From: Acidobacteriaceae bacterium
GTDB taxonomy: Bacteria > Acidobacteriota > Terriglobia > Terriglobales > Acidobacteriaceae
NCBI GenBank assembly: GCA_003140235.1
Contig: PLJN01000051.1
Coordinates: forward strand, 1 to 43,479
Length of the DNA: 43,479 nt
Reading direction: 5' to 3'
Part shown: positions 1-8,810 of the stretch, in pieces
Position numbering within the stretch: the stretch's first letter is position 1
Layout: every line of letters starts with the position of its first letter
Made by a program: the position numbers and the translations under genes
The notes under the pieces: generated by a model
What the model saw: only the letters and a program-made list of their open reading frames with translations
Told to the model about the DNA's origin: nothing
The model's database searches: none

Positions 1-701
1 AGGATGTCGTTCTGCAGCGTGCCCGCGGCCTTTTTCCAGTCTCCGCCCTGCTTCTCGACCGTCACCAAATACATGGCCCAGATCACATTCGCCGGCGAGT
101 TGATGGTCATCGAGACGCTGGTCTTTTCCAGCTCGATTCCGGAAAAAAGAGCTTCCATATCTTCCAGCGAATCGATCGCCACGCCGCATTTGCCCACTTC
201 CCCTTCGCTCTCCGGGGCGTCGGAGTCGTAGCCCATCAGGGTGGGGAGATCGAAGGCGACGGACAGTCCGCCGCCGCCATTAGCCAGCAGGTAGCGGTAG
301 CGGGCGTTGGTCTCCTCCGGCGTGGCAAAACCGGAGAACTGGCGCATGGTCCAGAGTCGGCCGCGGTATCCGCTGGAGTGAATGCCGCGAGTGTATGGCG
401 GCTGGCCGGGATATCCGAGATACTGGTCGTAATTCCAATCTTCCGGCAGATCGGCTTGAGTATAAAGACGCCGAATGGGATCGCCGCTAATAGTGGTAAA
501 CCGGGCGTTGCCGTGTTCATCGACGTTGATGCCGGTAGCCGTGCCGACGGGTTTTTCCGGGGCCTTCTCCAGCGTGGGCGCCAGGATTTTTTCCGCCCAG
601 CGCTTTTCGGATTCTGACGGGTGGCGTCCTTCAAAAACGTCCGCGATGGGGCTTTCGGCAACCGAGCTCTGGTCTTTATGGGGCTTGACGTGATCTGCCA
701 T
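1..701 (-). CDS. methylmalonyl-CoA mutase large subunit, N-terminal part (cut by window edge)
   Basis: The minus strand reads open from an ATG at 699-701 to the left edge, giving 233 codons and no stop. The translation matches the N-terminal TIM-barrel part of the large subunit of B12-dependent acyl-CoA mutases: [19 protein letters not shown] near residue 120, then [43 protein letters not shown] and MTINSP. The enzyme interconverts methylmalonyl-CoA and succinyl-CoA in the cytoplasm. The Tyr of SSGYRGR aligns with the Tyr that marks methylmalonyl-CoA over isobutyryl-CoA mutases. The second specificity residue, an Arg, lies beyond the edge, so substrate remains an inference. The Met-to-Gly change just before this Tyr is unusual. 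The ribosome binding site is weak. It lies 67 bases downstream of the DUF3857 array, on the same strand. Confidence 0.9.
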   Translation of the reverse strand, partial: MADHVKPHKDQSSVAESPIADVFEGRHPSESEKRWAEKILAPTLEKAPEKPVGTATGINVDEHGNARFTTISGDPIRRLYTQADLPEDWNYDQYLGYPGQPPYTRGIHSSGYRGRLWTMRQFSGFATPEETNARYRYLLANGGGGLSVAFDLPTLMGYDSDAPESEGEVGKCGVAIDSLEDMEALFSGIELEKTSVSMTINSPANVIWAMYLVTVEKQGGDWKKAAGTLQNDI

Positions 702-768
702 AAGGAAATCTTAGCCTATCATCAAGGAAATTTATGCAGAAAAGCGGAGCACGGAAGCGACCACAGAT

Positions 769-2715
769 TCAGTTCGGCTTTACCGCGGCCTTGGAATCCG
801 TCCGCTGCAGTACGGTTTGCGCCTCGTCACCGGCCTGGACGGTCGCGAAAAACGCCCGGAGTTGATCGTAGATTTTCACGTCGAACAAGGCTCCCGACAG
901 CAGCAGCATGCGTTTCATGTTGATCTGGTTCCCAGTGACTTCGCTGACCCTTCTGTAGTTGCCAACATCTGTCGCTATCTGCTGGCGTTCCGGCGAACTC
1001 TCGAGGACATATCCGGGCGGCAGAGTGATTGTGATTTCATCCCATTCCACAAACGCGTAAGGAAAGTAAACTGGATATTTTCTGACAGAATGCTTGAAAG
1101 CTTCCTTCTGCCGGGTCTGGAAGAGGTAGTCAGTCACCAGTATCCGTTTACCAGCGATGGAAGCGTATGCCGGAACTTCAATATCAAAATTCGCTATGAG
1201 CGGAGCATCCTGCTGGTCCCAGCCTTGCGAACTGATGGCCTTTACCGTTGCGTTGGGCGGCAGCCAGCGCTTCATTTCTTCTTCCATATCGTGGTTGCGG
1301 CCTGCTTCGTCGGTGCTCACTGTCGCCAGACGATGTTCCAGTGCCTCGCCGCCTTCGAACTTTACGATCACGTTTCCTTTCACGCTGCCGTCTTCAGCCA
1401 GCGTGAGATGAGCGGTCCTCCAGGTCATCGCCTTGTCGGCGCCGGAGCCCGGCACAACAATGAAGCTGCCACCGCCCTTGTACAGTTTCGCTGCCGTGGT
1501 ACCGGCAATCGTCCAGCGGAGCGTGCCATAGGGACAGAACCTTGTTCCCGGATCGAGGTAAAGGTCCTTGTGGTCAACCTGCACCACGGTCAGTACGGAA
1601 TCAAGCTGGCTGCCGTCCAGCAAGCCCTTCTGAAAGAAACGCTCTTTCCGGCTTGCGGCGACCACGATGTCCGCCTGAAATCCTTGTGCGCGCGCCATGG
1701 CTACGAAAAAAGCCGAAATGCCGTTATGGAAACCGTAGCCATGCTTGAGAACGTCAACCACATCTTTTGACGGTTTGAGATCTTCTTTCTTTCTCTCGGA
1801 CTCAGTGCGCTCCCGTTCGTACCCCAGATTCCTGATCTGTTGCGCACGTGCGTAAAGCTTCCGCAGTTTCTCCTGGGAATCGGTAACGCCGCGGGTGGTT
1901 TCTTCCGCTGCGGCGCGAATCTCTTTATGGTCGCCAATGAACTCCTCAAAGTCCGTCGCCATTACGCGCATCTTTGTTGCCCAGAAAAAGTCCGGCAGGC
2001 CCATGTATCCGGTAAAAAAGTAGACCACCTGTTTGTAGATTTCCTCCGGCGGCATTTGCTCTTCCGCCTCAAACGCCGGGACGTTTTCCAGTTCCAAGTC
2101 AAAATTGTTCTTGTCCTTGGACGGCTGTTTGGGAATGGACTTGGAAACTACATACGTAACTGGAACAAATGTCGACGGACTGAGGTAACGGAAATGCTCG
2201 CGCACTGTAAACAGATTGTGCTGCACGTCCCAATGATTGCTGCGGAAGGCCCAGGCCTTGAGTTTGTATTTGTATTCAATGATGCTGCCAACTCCGGCTT
2301 CCGGCAGCGTGAGCGTCTGGGCCAATAACTTGAACCCTCTTCCCTTGATCAGGGTCTTCTCAAAGGGAGAGCCGGTAAAGGTGACAATGCTGCCATCCGG
2401 ACGAATCGTGCGGGCCTGCAAGTCGGTGAGCTTAACGCCTGGGAAGACAGGGATTTCAACGTCAGCATATTGCCGGCCGGCATCCGTCAGTAATTTGATG
2501 CGGCAATAAAAAAATTGCGCCTCCTCGTTTTGATCAACGTAAATATAGTGCGCGTAATAAAGCTGGATGGCCGGAGCATTGGGCGTCCCCGGCACTTCTT
2601 TGATCTGCAAATCCTGGGTCGTGACAGGCAGCCAATCCTCGCTGGGCGTGGCACCGTACGTGAAGAAACCGAGCCCCAGGATGACGACCAACAGTCTTAG
2701 ATATACGCTCTTCAT
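769..2715 (-). CDS. exported DUF3857/transglutaminase-fold protein, degenerate active site (array member A, nucleophile position His)
   Basis: 648 residues with a signal peptide (residues 1-22, hydrophobic LRLLVVILGLGFF). The order is a DUF3857-type beta domain (about 30-220), a helical stretch containing KLRKLYARAQQIRN (about 283-296), a transglutaminase-like core (about 315-400) and a C-terminal beta domain ending FFATVQAGDEAQ. Aligned to the intact neighbour at 2757-4715, the catalytic GDCKDKA becomes GFHNGIS, so His330 replaces Cys. The catalytic His aligns with Ser373. Asp388 in LDPG is kept. Cys394 in RFCPYG is shared with the other degenerate paralogs. Function is unknown; a non-catalytic envelope role is an inference. 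It lies 41 bases after the intact paralog, probably in the same transcript. Confidence 0.85.
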   Translation of the reverse strand: MKSVYLRLLVVILGLGFFTYGATPSEDWLPVTTQDLQIKEVPGTPNAPAIQLYYAHYIYVDQNEEAQFFYCRIKLLTDAGRQYADVEIPVFPGVKLTDLQARTIRPDGSIVTFTGSPFEKTLIKGRGFKLLAQTLTLPEAGVGSIIEYKYKLKAWAFRSNHWDVQHNLFTVREHFRYLSPSTFVPVTYVVSKSIPKQPSKDKNNFDLELENVPAFEAEEQMPPEEIYKQVVYFFTGYMGLPDFFWATKMRVMATDFEEFIGDHKEIRAAAEETTRGVTDSQEKLRKLYARAQQIRNLGYERERTESERKKEDLKPSKDVVDVLKHGYGFHNGISAFFVAMARAQGFQADIVVAASRKERFFQKGLLDGSQLDSVLTVVQVDHKDLYLDPGTRFCPYGTLRWTIAGTTAAKLYKGGGSFIVVPGSGADKAMTWRTAHLTLAEDGSVKGNVIVKFEGGEALEHRLATVSTDEAGRNHDMEEEMKRWLPPNATVKAISSQGWDQQDAPLIANFDIEVPAYASIAGKRILVTDYLFQTRQKEAFKHSVRKYPVYFPYAFVEWDEITITLPPGYVLESSPERQQIATDVGNYRRVSEVTGNQINMKRMLLLSGALFDVKIYDQLRAFFATVQAGDEAQTVLQRTDSKAAVKPN

Positions 2716-2756
2716 GGCCGAGGAAAATTTGGTCCAGCGAGCCGGCCGAACGCCGG

Positions 2757-4715
2757 CTAGTTGGCCCGTTTCAACACCGCAATGCTTTTTTCGTCCATGT
2801 TGATTTCACGGAAGAACCTGTTGAGCTCGCCAATTCTTTCCGCCGGAATGAGCGGCGAAGTGATTTTGTATTCCCGCGTATATTTCAGCACGTTCCCGGC
2901 ATTGGTGATCTTGCTGTTGTATTCACCAAAGGACAGGCTGGTCTTGGCGGGATCGGGCAACTCGTCTACCTTGTATCCTTCCGGCAGGCTGATTTCGAAA
3001 GAGTCGGTTTCCAGGGCAGGCGAGTCGAACTGGTACGCATAGCGACGGGGCTTGGTGGAGTCCAGCGCACCCATCTTCTCTCCCGTCACGCGCGGCCGCA
3101 CCAGCAGCAGAGGGCCTGCATTCTTCGCGTAGTGCTCCGCTGTGAACTGGTAATGAAGCACCAAGTCGCCCTCGATGTTGTCCACGTTCTGGGCGTCCAT
3201 GCTGTCGAGATGCAAGGCAGTCATCGAACCACCCAGGCTCTGTTCCAGGGCCTTCTTGCGATCACTCTCCGTCTGGTGGCTGTAGCGTGACCGGGCCTTG
3301 TAGGCTTCAGTGCCGGTCCGCACTTCTTCTACATCGCCCTTGAGGGTCCCGTCAGGAAGCAGGGTCAGTTTCGCGGTGCGGGTGACCCGGTTGGATTCCG
3401 GTTTGCTGATGGGCAGGTGAATCATTTCGCCGCCTTGTTCGGTGATCAGCAGCCCATAATTGTCCTGTTCGTAGAATGGCATCTGGCCAAACGGCACAAG
3501 ATCATTCGTGGGGTCAAAAATCAGGAGCCGGCCCAGTTTCGGGTGCTCGTAGACACCAGGCATCGGCTGGGACGAACTGGCTTCCGGCAATTGGATGGCA
3601 ATGATCATGTGATTAAACTGCGAAGAAGGCGGAGTATTTTCCGTGTAAACTCCGCGATCCGTGCGGACTAGCACCGAGTAGGACTTGACTCCGATCTGTG
3701 ACAGCATGGCACCCAGCATAGTGGCCTTGTCTTTGCAATCACCATAGCGATGACTAAACGTGTCTCCTGCCGAATGCGGACGGTACCCGCCGATCCCAAT
3801 CTGGATTTCGGCGTAACGAATATCGCGCTGGGCAAAGCGCGCCAGCGTCTTGATCCGCTCTAAAGGAGACATGCTGGCAGGCGCCAGCTCAACGACCTTC
3901 TGCTGCAGCGCGGCCGTAGGTTCACGAGTGCCTGCAGCCAACTGGTTGTACCAGAAACCGAAATCCTTCCACGATTTGTAAGTCTGGTTCTTGATTTTCT
4001 CAGAGAAAAAAGTCACGACCATGGAACCAGCCAGTGCATCTTCCGTCTGGCGATGGTATTCCGTTTCGATGCGCGGTATGTCGGACAGCTCCCAGGTATA
4101 AGCGCCATTCCGTTCAACCGGTTCATTGGCAGAATGGTGGATCCAATCCGCCCGATATTCCCAGCCCGGAGGCAGCCTTAATTCGTACCGTGTGTGCTCG
4201 ATCGGATACTCCCGCTGAAACGACCACTGGTCCTGAAAAATGTAAGGCCGCCCCTTATGCTCGTACTCAAAGCCGACGACCGTTCCCACATCAGCTCCGG
4301 GCACAATCAGGATCCGCTCTTTTACGTCGGAATACACTTCATACGTGGTGGCGCTGCGTTCGAAGGCGTCTTTGTCCTTCGCCTCGTACTCCTGGCCTTT
4401 CACCGTGATGCTCCAGCCCCGGAGATAGTTGATCTTCGTCTCGGCGTCAAAACCCAGGCCAAAGCCGGCAACGGTTTTGCCTTCAGGGCGCAGAATCCTG
4501 TAAGCAATCCGCCTCAGGGTGACAATCTCGCCGGTGTCCCTGATCGTGGTTTCCTGATCATCGAGAAGGACGACGGCATTTACATCGTCCGCATAGTGCT
4601 TTGCGGGCTGCTGGGCGGCGGCATGTAACCAGTCAGGAACGCCGGCCCTTGCGCCGGGGGACACCAGGACGATTGCCACCAGTAGAAAAATTGCGCTAAT
4701 TCCCTTTTTGAGCAT
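2757..4715 (-). CDS. exported DUF3857/transglutaminase-like protein with intact Cys-His-Asp triad (array member B)
   Basis: The only array member with a complete transglutaminase/papain-like triad: Cys327 in RYGDCKDKATML, His369 in FNHMIIAI and Asp401 in FDPTNDLVPFG. A signal peptide covers residues 1-24 (FLLVAIVLVSPGARAG), so it should work in the periplasm or outside. DUF3857 occupies the N-terminal half and a DUF3858-like beta domain the C-terminus. I start it at the ATG at 4713-4715 because GGAGG lies 8 bases upstream and the signal peptide begins there (652 residues). The frame stays open upstream to an ATG at 4823, which would add 36 non-signal residues and deepen the overlap with the preceding gene. 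Expected chemistry is amide cleavage or transfer; substrate unknown. It lacks the WLPVTxQD N-terminus of its four paralogs. Confidence 0.88.
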   Translation of the reverse strand: MLKKGISAIFLLVAIVLVSPGARAGVPDWLHAAAQQPAKHYADDVNAVVLLDDQETTIRDTGEIVTLRRIAYRILRPEGKTVAGFGLGFDAETKINYLRGWSITVKGQEYEAKDKDAFERSATTYEVYSDVKERILIVPGADVGTVVGFEYEHKGRPYIFQDQWSFQREYPIEHTRYELRLPPGWEYRADWIHHSANEPVERNGAYTWELSDIPRIETEYHRQTEDALAGSMVVTFFSEKIKNQTYKSWKDFGFWYNQLAAGTREPTAALQQKVVELAPASMSPLERIKTLARFAQRDIRYAEIQIGIGGYRPHSAGDTFSHRYGDCKDKATMLGAMLSQIGVKSYSVLVRTDRGVYTENTPPSSQFNHMIIAIQLPEASSSQPMPGVYEHPKLGRLLIFDPTNDLVPFGQMPFYEQDNYGLLITEQGGEMIHLPISKPESNRVTRTAKLTLLPDGTLKGDVEEVRTGTEAYKARSRYSHQTESDRKKALEQSLGGSMTALHLDSMDAQNVDNIEGDLVLHYQFTAEHYAKNAGPLLLVRPRVTGEKMGALDSTKPRRYAYQFDSPALETDSFEISLPEGYKVDELPDPAKTSLSFGEYNSKITNAGNVLKYTREYKITSPLIPAERIGELNRFFREINMDEKSIAVLKRAN

Positions 4716-6669
4716 TGACATTTCCTCCGACCCGCAAGACTGCCTGTTGTTCGTCTCCGGCCTGAACTTTGTTGAAAAAATCTTTAACTTCACTGTACTG
4801 ATTGGGATAAAACAGAATTCCATTGACCCGCAGGACCCGTTCCGTGACCAGTTCGGACCCGGTAAATTGCGCTGCGCTGCGATAGAGAGCGTAAGGCAGG
4901 GCGACAGACTGGGGTTGGGGTAGGTTTTCCATGGAGTAGCCTGCCGGGAGCTTGACGCTTATCCGGTCAATTTCCGCAAAAGCATACGGGAAATAAACTG
5001 GATACTTGCGCTGCGCGATCTTGAACGCGTCCTTTTGCTTCGCCTGAAAGAGAGCGGACGGCAGGAGCAGCCGTTTCCCGGCCACTGAGCCATAGTTAGT
5101 AACCGACAGGGTGAAGTGAGCAACCAGCGGATCGTCCGTGGATTCCCAACCCTGCGCATCCGTAATTTTGACGATGATGCCGTTCGGCAGCCAGCTCTTT
5201 AATTCGTCTTCAAGCTGCTTCTTGCGTCCCGCATCGTCGGTCTTGATTGCGTCCAACCGGTGCTCCAGGGCTTCACCGCCCTGATACTGCACGGTGCCGT
5301 CGCCAGTGATGGAGCCATCCTCAGACAGAACCGCTTTTACCGTCCGGGAGATAACTGCTTTGTCGTTCGCGGCCGGTGGCAGTTGGATGAAGGTTCCCCC
5401 CTTTTTGTCCAGCTTCAGAGCCGCCGTTGAGGTACGCATCCATCGGACCAGCCCAAAAGGGCAGAACCTGGTTCCGGGATCGAGATACAGGTCCTTACCG
5501 CCCACTTGCACGTCTGCAACCATGTAACTAAGCTGCCTTGCGGAAAGGAAGTTCTTCTCGAAAAACTGCTCCTGGCGGCTGGATACCAGCACGACGGCGG
5601 TATCGAACCCGGCCGCCCGGGCCATCGCCACGAAGAGAAGCGTGATGTCGTTTGCACTGCCAAATCCGCGATCCAGAACATCACCTGTATTCTGATTGGG
5701 CTTGAGCTGTTCCTTCTTTTGCTCCTGCTCATCGCGCTCGCGTTCGTAGGAAAGATTTCTGATCTGCTGGGCCCGGGCATAGAGCTTGCGGAGTTTCCGC
5801 TCCGGATCGGTTTCACCACCAATGGCGGCGGTCGCGGCATCGCGCACCGGCCCGCGATTGCCGATGAAACGCTCCACCAAATCATTGCGCGCGGTACCCA
5901 TGTCCTGCCAGAATCGCTCCGGCGACGCCAGTTCACCGCCACCGTAAAAGAACCGGACATGAGGTTTGTAGTTCTCCTCCGGCGGCATGGTTGCCTCGGA
6001 CTCGAAGGCGGGGACGTTCTCCATTTCCAGTTCGATCTGATTTCCCTTTTGCGTGGGCCTTTTCGTCAAATTTGAGCCTGCATAAGATACCTGAGTGCCG
6101 CCGCGCGTACCCTGCAGGCCGCCTTCGTAACCCCGGAATGTGAAATTTTCCTTCACCGTAAACAGTTCATGCTGAATGGTCCATTCGCCGTCGTAGATAG
6201 ACCCTTCAGGAGGTTCGATCCGATACTTGTACTCGACAATGCTGCCGACGGTGACTTCGGGCATGCTGAAAGTCTTGGCGAGAAACTTGAAACCCTTCCC
6301 TTTGATGATCGTCTTTTCAAAGGGCTTTCCGGTGAATTCAACAATGGTCCCGTCCGGATGAATGGTGCGCGCTTTCAGGTTATTCACCGAGAAGAATGGC
6401 AGTACAGGAATCTCCACATCCGCATACCCTCGAACGTCTTTGCCCGCTTCGGTGAGTATCTTAATGCGATTATAAAAAAACTGGGAGTGGTTGTTGTCGT
6501 CGATATAGTGCGCATAGTAGAGCTGGATTGCTTTTGCCCCAGGGACCCCAGGAACTTCCTTCACCTGCTGGTCTTGCTGGGTGACGGGCAGCCAGTCTTC
6601 TTTCTGTGCCAATGAAACGGAGGCAGACGCTAAACAGGCAAACCAAACCAAGTGACGAAGCTTCCGCAT
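4696..6669 (-). CDS. exported DUF3857/transglutaminase-fold protein, degenerate active site (array member C, nucleophile position Ala)
   Basis: 657 residues with a signal peptide ending near residue 21 (ACLASASVSLAQ). The mature N-terminus EDWLPVTQQDQQVKEVPG is shared with members A, D and E. The core shows RGFGSANDITLLF where the intact enzyme has RYGDCKDKATML, so Ala339 replaces the catalytic Cys. Tyr382 sits at the catalytic His position. Asp397 (LDPG) is retained and Cys403 (RFCPFG) is the alternative conserved Cys. GGGAG lies 6 bases before the ATG. Its 3' end overlaps the start of member B by 20 bases, which suggests coupled translation of a degenerate and an intact paralog. A 162-base gap precedes it, so a second promoter there is possible. 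Confidence 0.85.
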   Translation of the reverse strand: MRKLRHLVWFACLASASVSLAQKEDWLPVTQQDQQVKEVPGVPGAKAIQLYYAHYIDDNNHSQFFYNRIKILTEAGKDVRGYADVEIPVLPFFSVNNLKARTIHPDGTIVEFTGKPFEKTIIKGKGFKFLAKTFSMPEVTVGSIVEYKYRIEPPEGSIYDGEWTIQHELFTVKENFTFRGYEGGLQGTRGGTQVSYAGSNLTKRPTQKGNQIELEMENVPAFESEATMPPEENYKPHVRFFYGGGELASPERFWQDMGTARNDLVERFIGNRGPVRDAATAAIGGETDPERKLRKLYARAQQIRNLSYERERDEQEQKKEQLKPNQNTGDVLDRGFGSANDITLLFVAMARAAGFDTAVVLVSSRQEQFFEKNFLSARQLSYMVADVQVGGKDLYLDPGTRFCPFGLVRWMRTSTAALKLDKKGGTFIQLPPAANDKAVISRTVKAVLSEDGSITGDGTVQYQGGEALEHRLDAIKTDDAGRKKQLEDELKSWLPNGIIVKITDAQGWESTDDPLVAHFTLSVTNYGSVAGKRLLLPSALFQAKQKDAFKIAQRKYPVYFPYAFAEIDRISVKLPAGYSMENLPQPQSVALPYALYRSAAQFTGSELVTERVLRVNGILFYPNQYSEVKDFFNKVQAGDEQQAVLRVGGNVNAQKGN

Positions 6670-6831
6670 AAGGCGCTCCCGAGAGAAAATATGTGTTGCA
6701 GAGTGTGGTTACTATATACACCAAAGCGCCTGTATTAGCCAGTGTATTGGGCTGAATGGGCTCTGGACGAGGGCAGAAGGCGGTTCCCGCTATTGAGATG
6801 CGGCCTGGCCACGCGCCCTGACTCGATACTC

Positions 6832-8805
6832 CTACTCGTCTTTCGGTGGCATTTTGCTCTGCTCGAGGACAATCTGCTCCTCGTCCGCAATGCGAAGCTG
6901 ATCGAAGAAACTCTTCAGTTCCTTGTAGTCTTCGGCCCGAAAGTATATGGAATTCACGACCAAGGCGCGGGTCAACGTGGTCCGATTCTCTTGCAGCGTT
7001 CTTTGAGTCACGAAGCGTGAAGACGCCAGCTTCATATCCTGACCGTGAGGCAGTGTCTCCAAAGAGAAGCCTTGCTGAACTTGCAGGTCAAATCGATCAA
7101 TCTCTTCAAAGGTGTAAGGAAAATAAACCGGATACTTCCGCTCCGTGTACTCAAACGCCGCTCGTTGTCTGGTTTGGAAGAGTGCGGCCGGCACGAGCAT
7201 GCGTTTACCTATCTTTTTTGCGTAACCAGATATCTCAAACGTGAACTCGGCCCGGAGGGGAGCATCCGCCAACTCCCATCCTTCTGCTTCCTTCAATTTC
7301 AGGCTGGATGGCCGGACCTGCCACGGCCCCAGCTCTTCCTCCAAGGCCCGCAGTTTGCCTGCCTCATCCGTCTCAAGAACAGCAAGACGGAGCTGCAGAG
7401 CTGCCGCGCCGCTGAGTTCAAGGGCCACTTCACCGGTCAGCGAACCATCGTCCTGAAGAGTCGCCATGACCGACCGCCGGCTGACTGCCTTGTCCGCGGC
7501 GGGGGTTGGGACGACCACAAAGCTGCCGCCGTTCCTGGCCAGTTTAAGCGCTGGAGCGGACGTATGTATCCAATACACCAGCCCGAAAGGGCAGAATCTG
7601 GTCCCCGGATCAAGGAACATTTCCGCGCCATTCAGCTTTACCAGGACAAGCTCCATTCCGAGCTGGTCCTCAGAAAGGAACTTGTTGTCGAAGACGTAGT
7701 CTTTGCGGCTGGAAGCCCGCACGATCTCGCTCTCAAACCCAGCGGCGCGGGCCAGCGCGGCAAATAATCTGGCAATGTCGTTACCGGACCCGTAGCGATG
7801 CTCCAGCACTTCCACCACGGTCTTGTTCGGCTTGATGTCTTCAGCCTTCTCTTCCTCCGGCGTGCGCGCGCGCTCGAAACTCAGGTTCCTGATCTGCTGC
7901 GCGAACGCGTAGAGTTTCCGCAGCTTCTTTTCCGCATCCGTCTCACCCCCAATGGCCTTGATCATGGCCGCCTTGATCTGCGGATGACTGCCAATGGACC
8001 GCTCCACTTCGTCAAACCAGTCCTTGCCATGATCTTGCCAGAACGCATCGGGAGAGCTGACTTCGCGGCCTCCGTAAAAAAACCGAACTCGCATCCGAAA
8101 ATTGTCCGGCGGAGGCATGGATTCTTCAGCCTCGAACGCTGGGATTCCTTCGGCTTTCAGCTCCACCACCGAGCCATTGTCCGTTGGTTTTACGTCACTG
8201 GGCAGGTTGGAATAGACGTAAGAGAGTTGCGCCTCATCTTCAAAATGCTTCATGCCATTGAGCGTGCCGGTAAATGGCCTGATCCAGAATTCTTCACGGA
8301 CGGTGTACAAGTCGTGCTGCAGGTCCCAGGTCTTACCGACGATGTACGTGTCCCAGGTGTAGCGATACTTGTATTCAACAATGCTGCCGACAGTCACCTC
8401 CGGCAGCGCGAAGCTCTCGGTAAGGGACCTGGCGTCCCTCGTCTTGACAGCGATTTTTTCGAAGGGTTTGCCCGTGAACTCGATGATGCGCCCGTCAGGA
8501 TGAATCGTTCGGGCCTTCAGGTCAACAAAATGCGCGAAAGGCGGCAATGGGATCTCCACGTCGGCATAGCGCTGGCCTTTGCTGCTCAGGACTTTGATGC
8601 GGCGATAAACGAACTGGTACTGGCGGCTATCGTCCCGGAAATCGGCGTAGTAAAGCTGGATCGCTGGCGCACCCGGGTCTCCGGGCGCTTCCTTCACCTG
8701 CCAGTCCTGCGGGCTGATGGGGAGCCAGTCTTCTTTCTGGGCAAGACAGCAGGAACCGAAGGCGCACGCGAACAGAATCAATGAGCAGAGCCGTAGCTGG
8801 CGCAA
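6832..8805 (-). CDS. exported DUF3857/transglutaminase-fold protein, degenerate active site (array member D, nucleophile position Gly)
   Basis: 657 residues; signal peptide at residues 1-22 (LFACAFGSCCLAQ), then EDWLPISPQDWQVKEAPG. Domain order is as in the other long paralogs. The core motif is HRYGSGNDIARLF, so Gly341 occupies the catalytic Cys position. Met384 aligns with the catalytic His. Asp399 is kept in LDPG and Cys405 lies in RFCPFG. The conserved helix KLRKLYAFAQQIRNLSFERART spans about 295-314. It starts 5 bases after the stop of member E, so the two are almost certainly co-transcribed. The 162 bases to member C contain no gene. Enzymatic activity of the transglutaminase type is not expected. 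Confidence 0.85.
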   Translation of the reverse strand: MRQLRLCSLILFACAFGSCCLAQKEDWLPISPQDWQVKEAPGDPGAPAIQLYYADFRDDSRQYQFVYRRIKVLSSKGQRYADVEIPLPPFAHFVDLKARTIHPDGRIIEFTGKPFEKIAVKTRDARSLTESFALPEVTVGSIVEYKYRYTWDTYIVGKTWDLQHDLYTVREEFWIRPFTGTLNGMKHFEDEAQLSYVYSNLPSDVKPTDNGSVVELKAEGIPAFEAEESMPPPDNFRMRVRFFYGGREVSSPDAFWQDHGKDWFDEVERSIGSHPQIKAAMIKAIGGETDAEKKLRKLYAFAQQIRNLSFERARTPEEEKAEDIKPNKTVVEVLEHRYGSGNDIARLFAALARAAGFESEIVRASSRKDYVFDNKFLSEDQLGMELVLVKLNGAEMFLDPGTRFCPFGLVYWIHTSAPALKLARNGGSFVVVPTPAADKAVSRRSVMATLQDDGSLTGEVALELSGAAALQLRLAVLETDEAGKLRALEEELGPWQVRPSSLKLKEAEGWELADAPLRAEFTFEISGYAKKIGKRMLVPAALFQTRQRAAFEYTERKYPVYFPYTFEEIDRFDLQVQQGFSLETLPHGQDMKLASSRFVTQRTLQENRTTLTRALVVNSIYFRAEDYKELKSFFDQLRIADEEQIVLEQSKMPPKDE

Positions 8806-8810
8806 GGAGA

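Noticed and set aside
7798-8784. 328-codon plus-strand frame, and a similar one at 817-1770
   Set aside because: Antisense shadows of DUF3857 array members caused by codon composition. The sense frames carry the conserved motifs and signal peptides.
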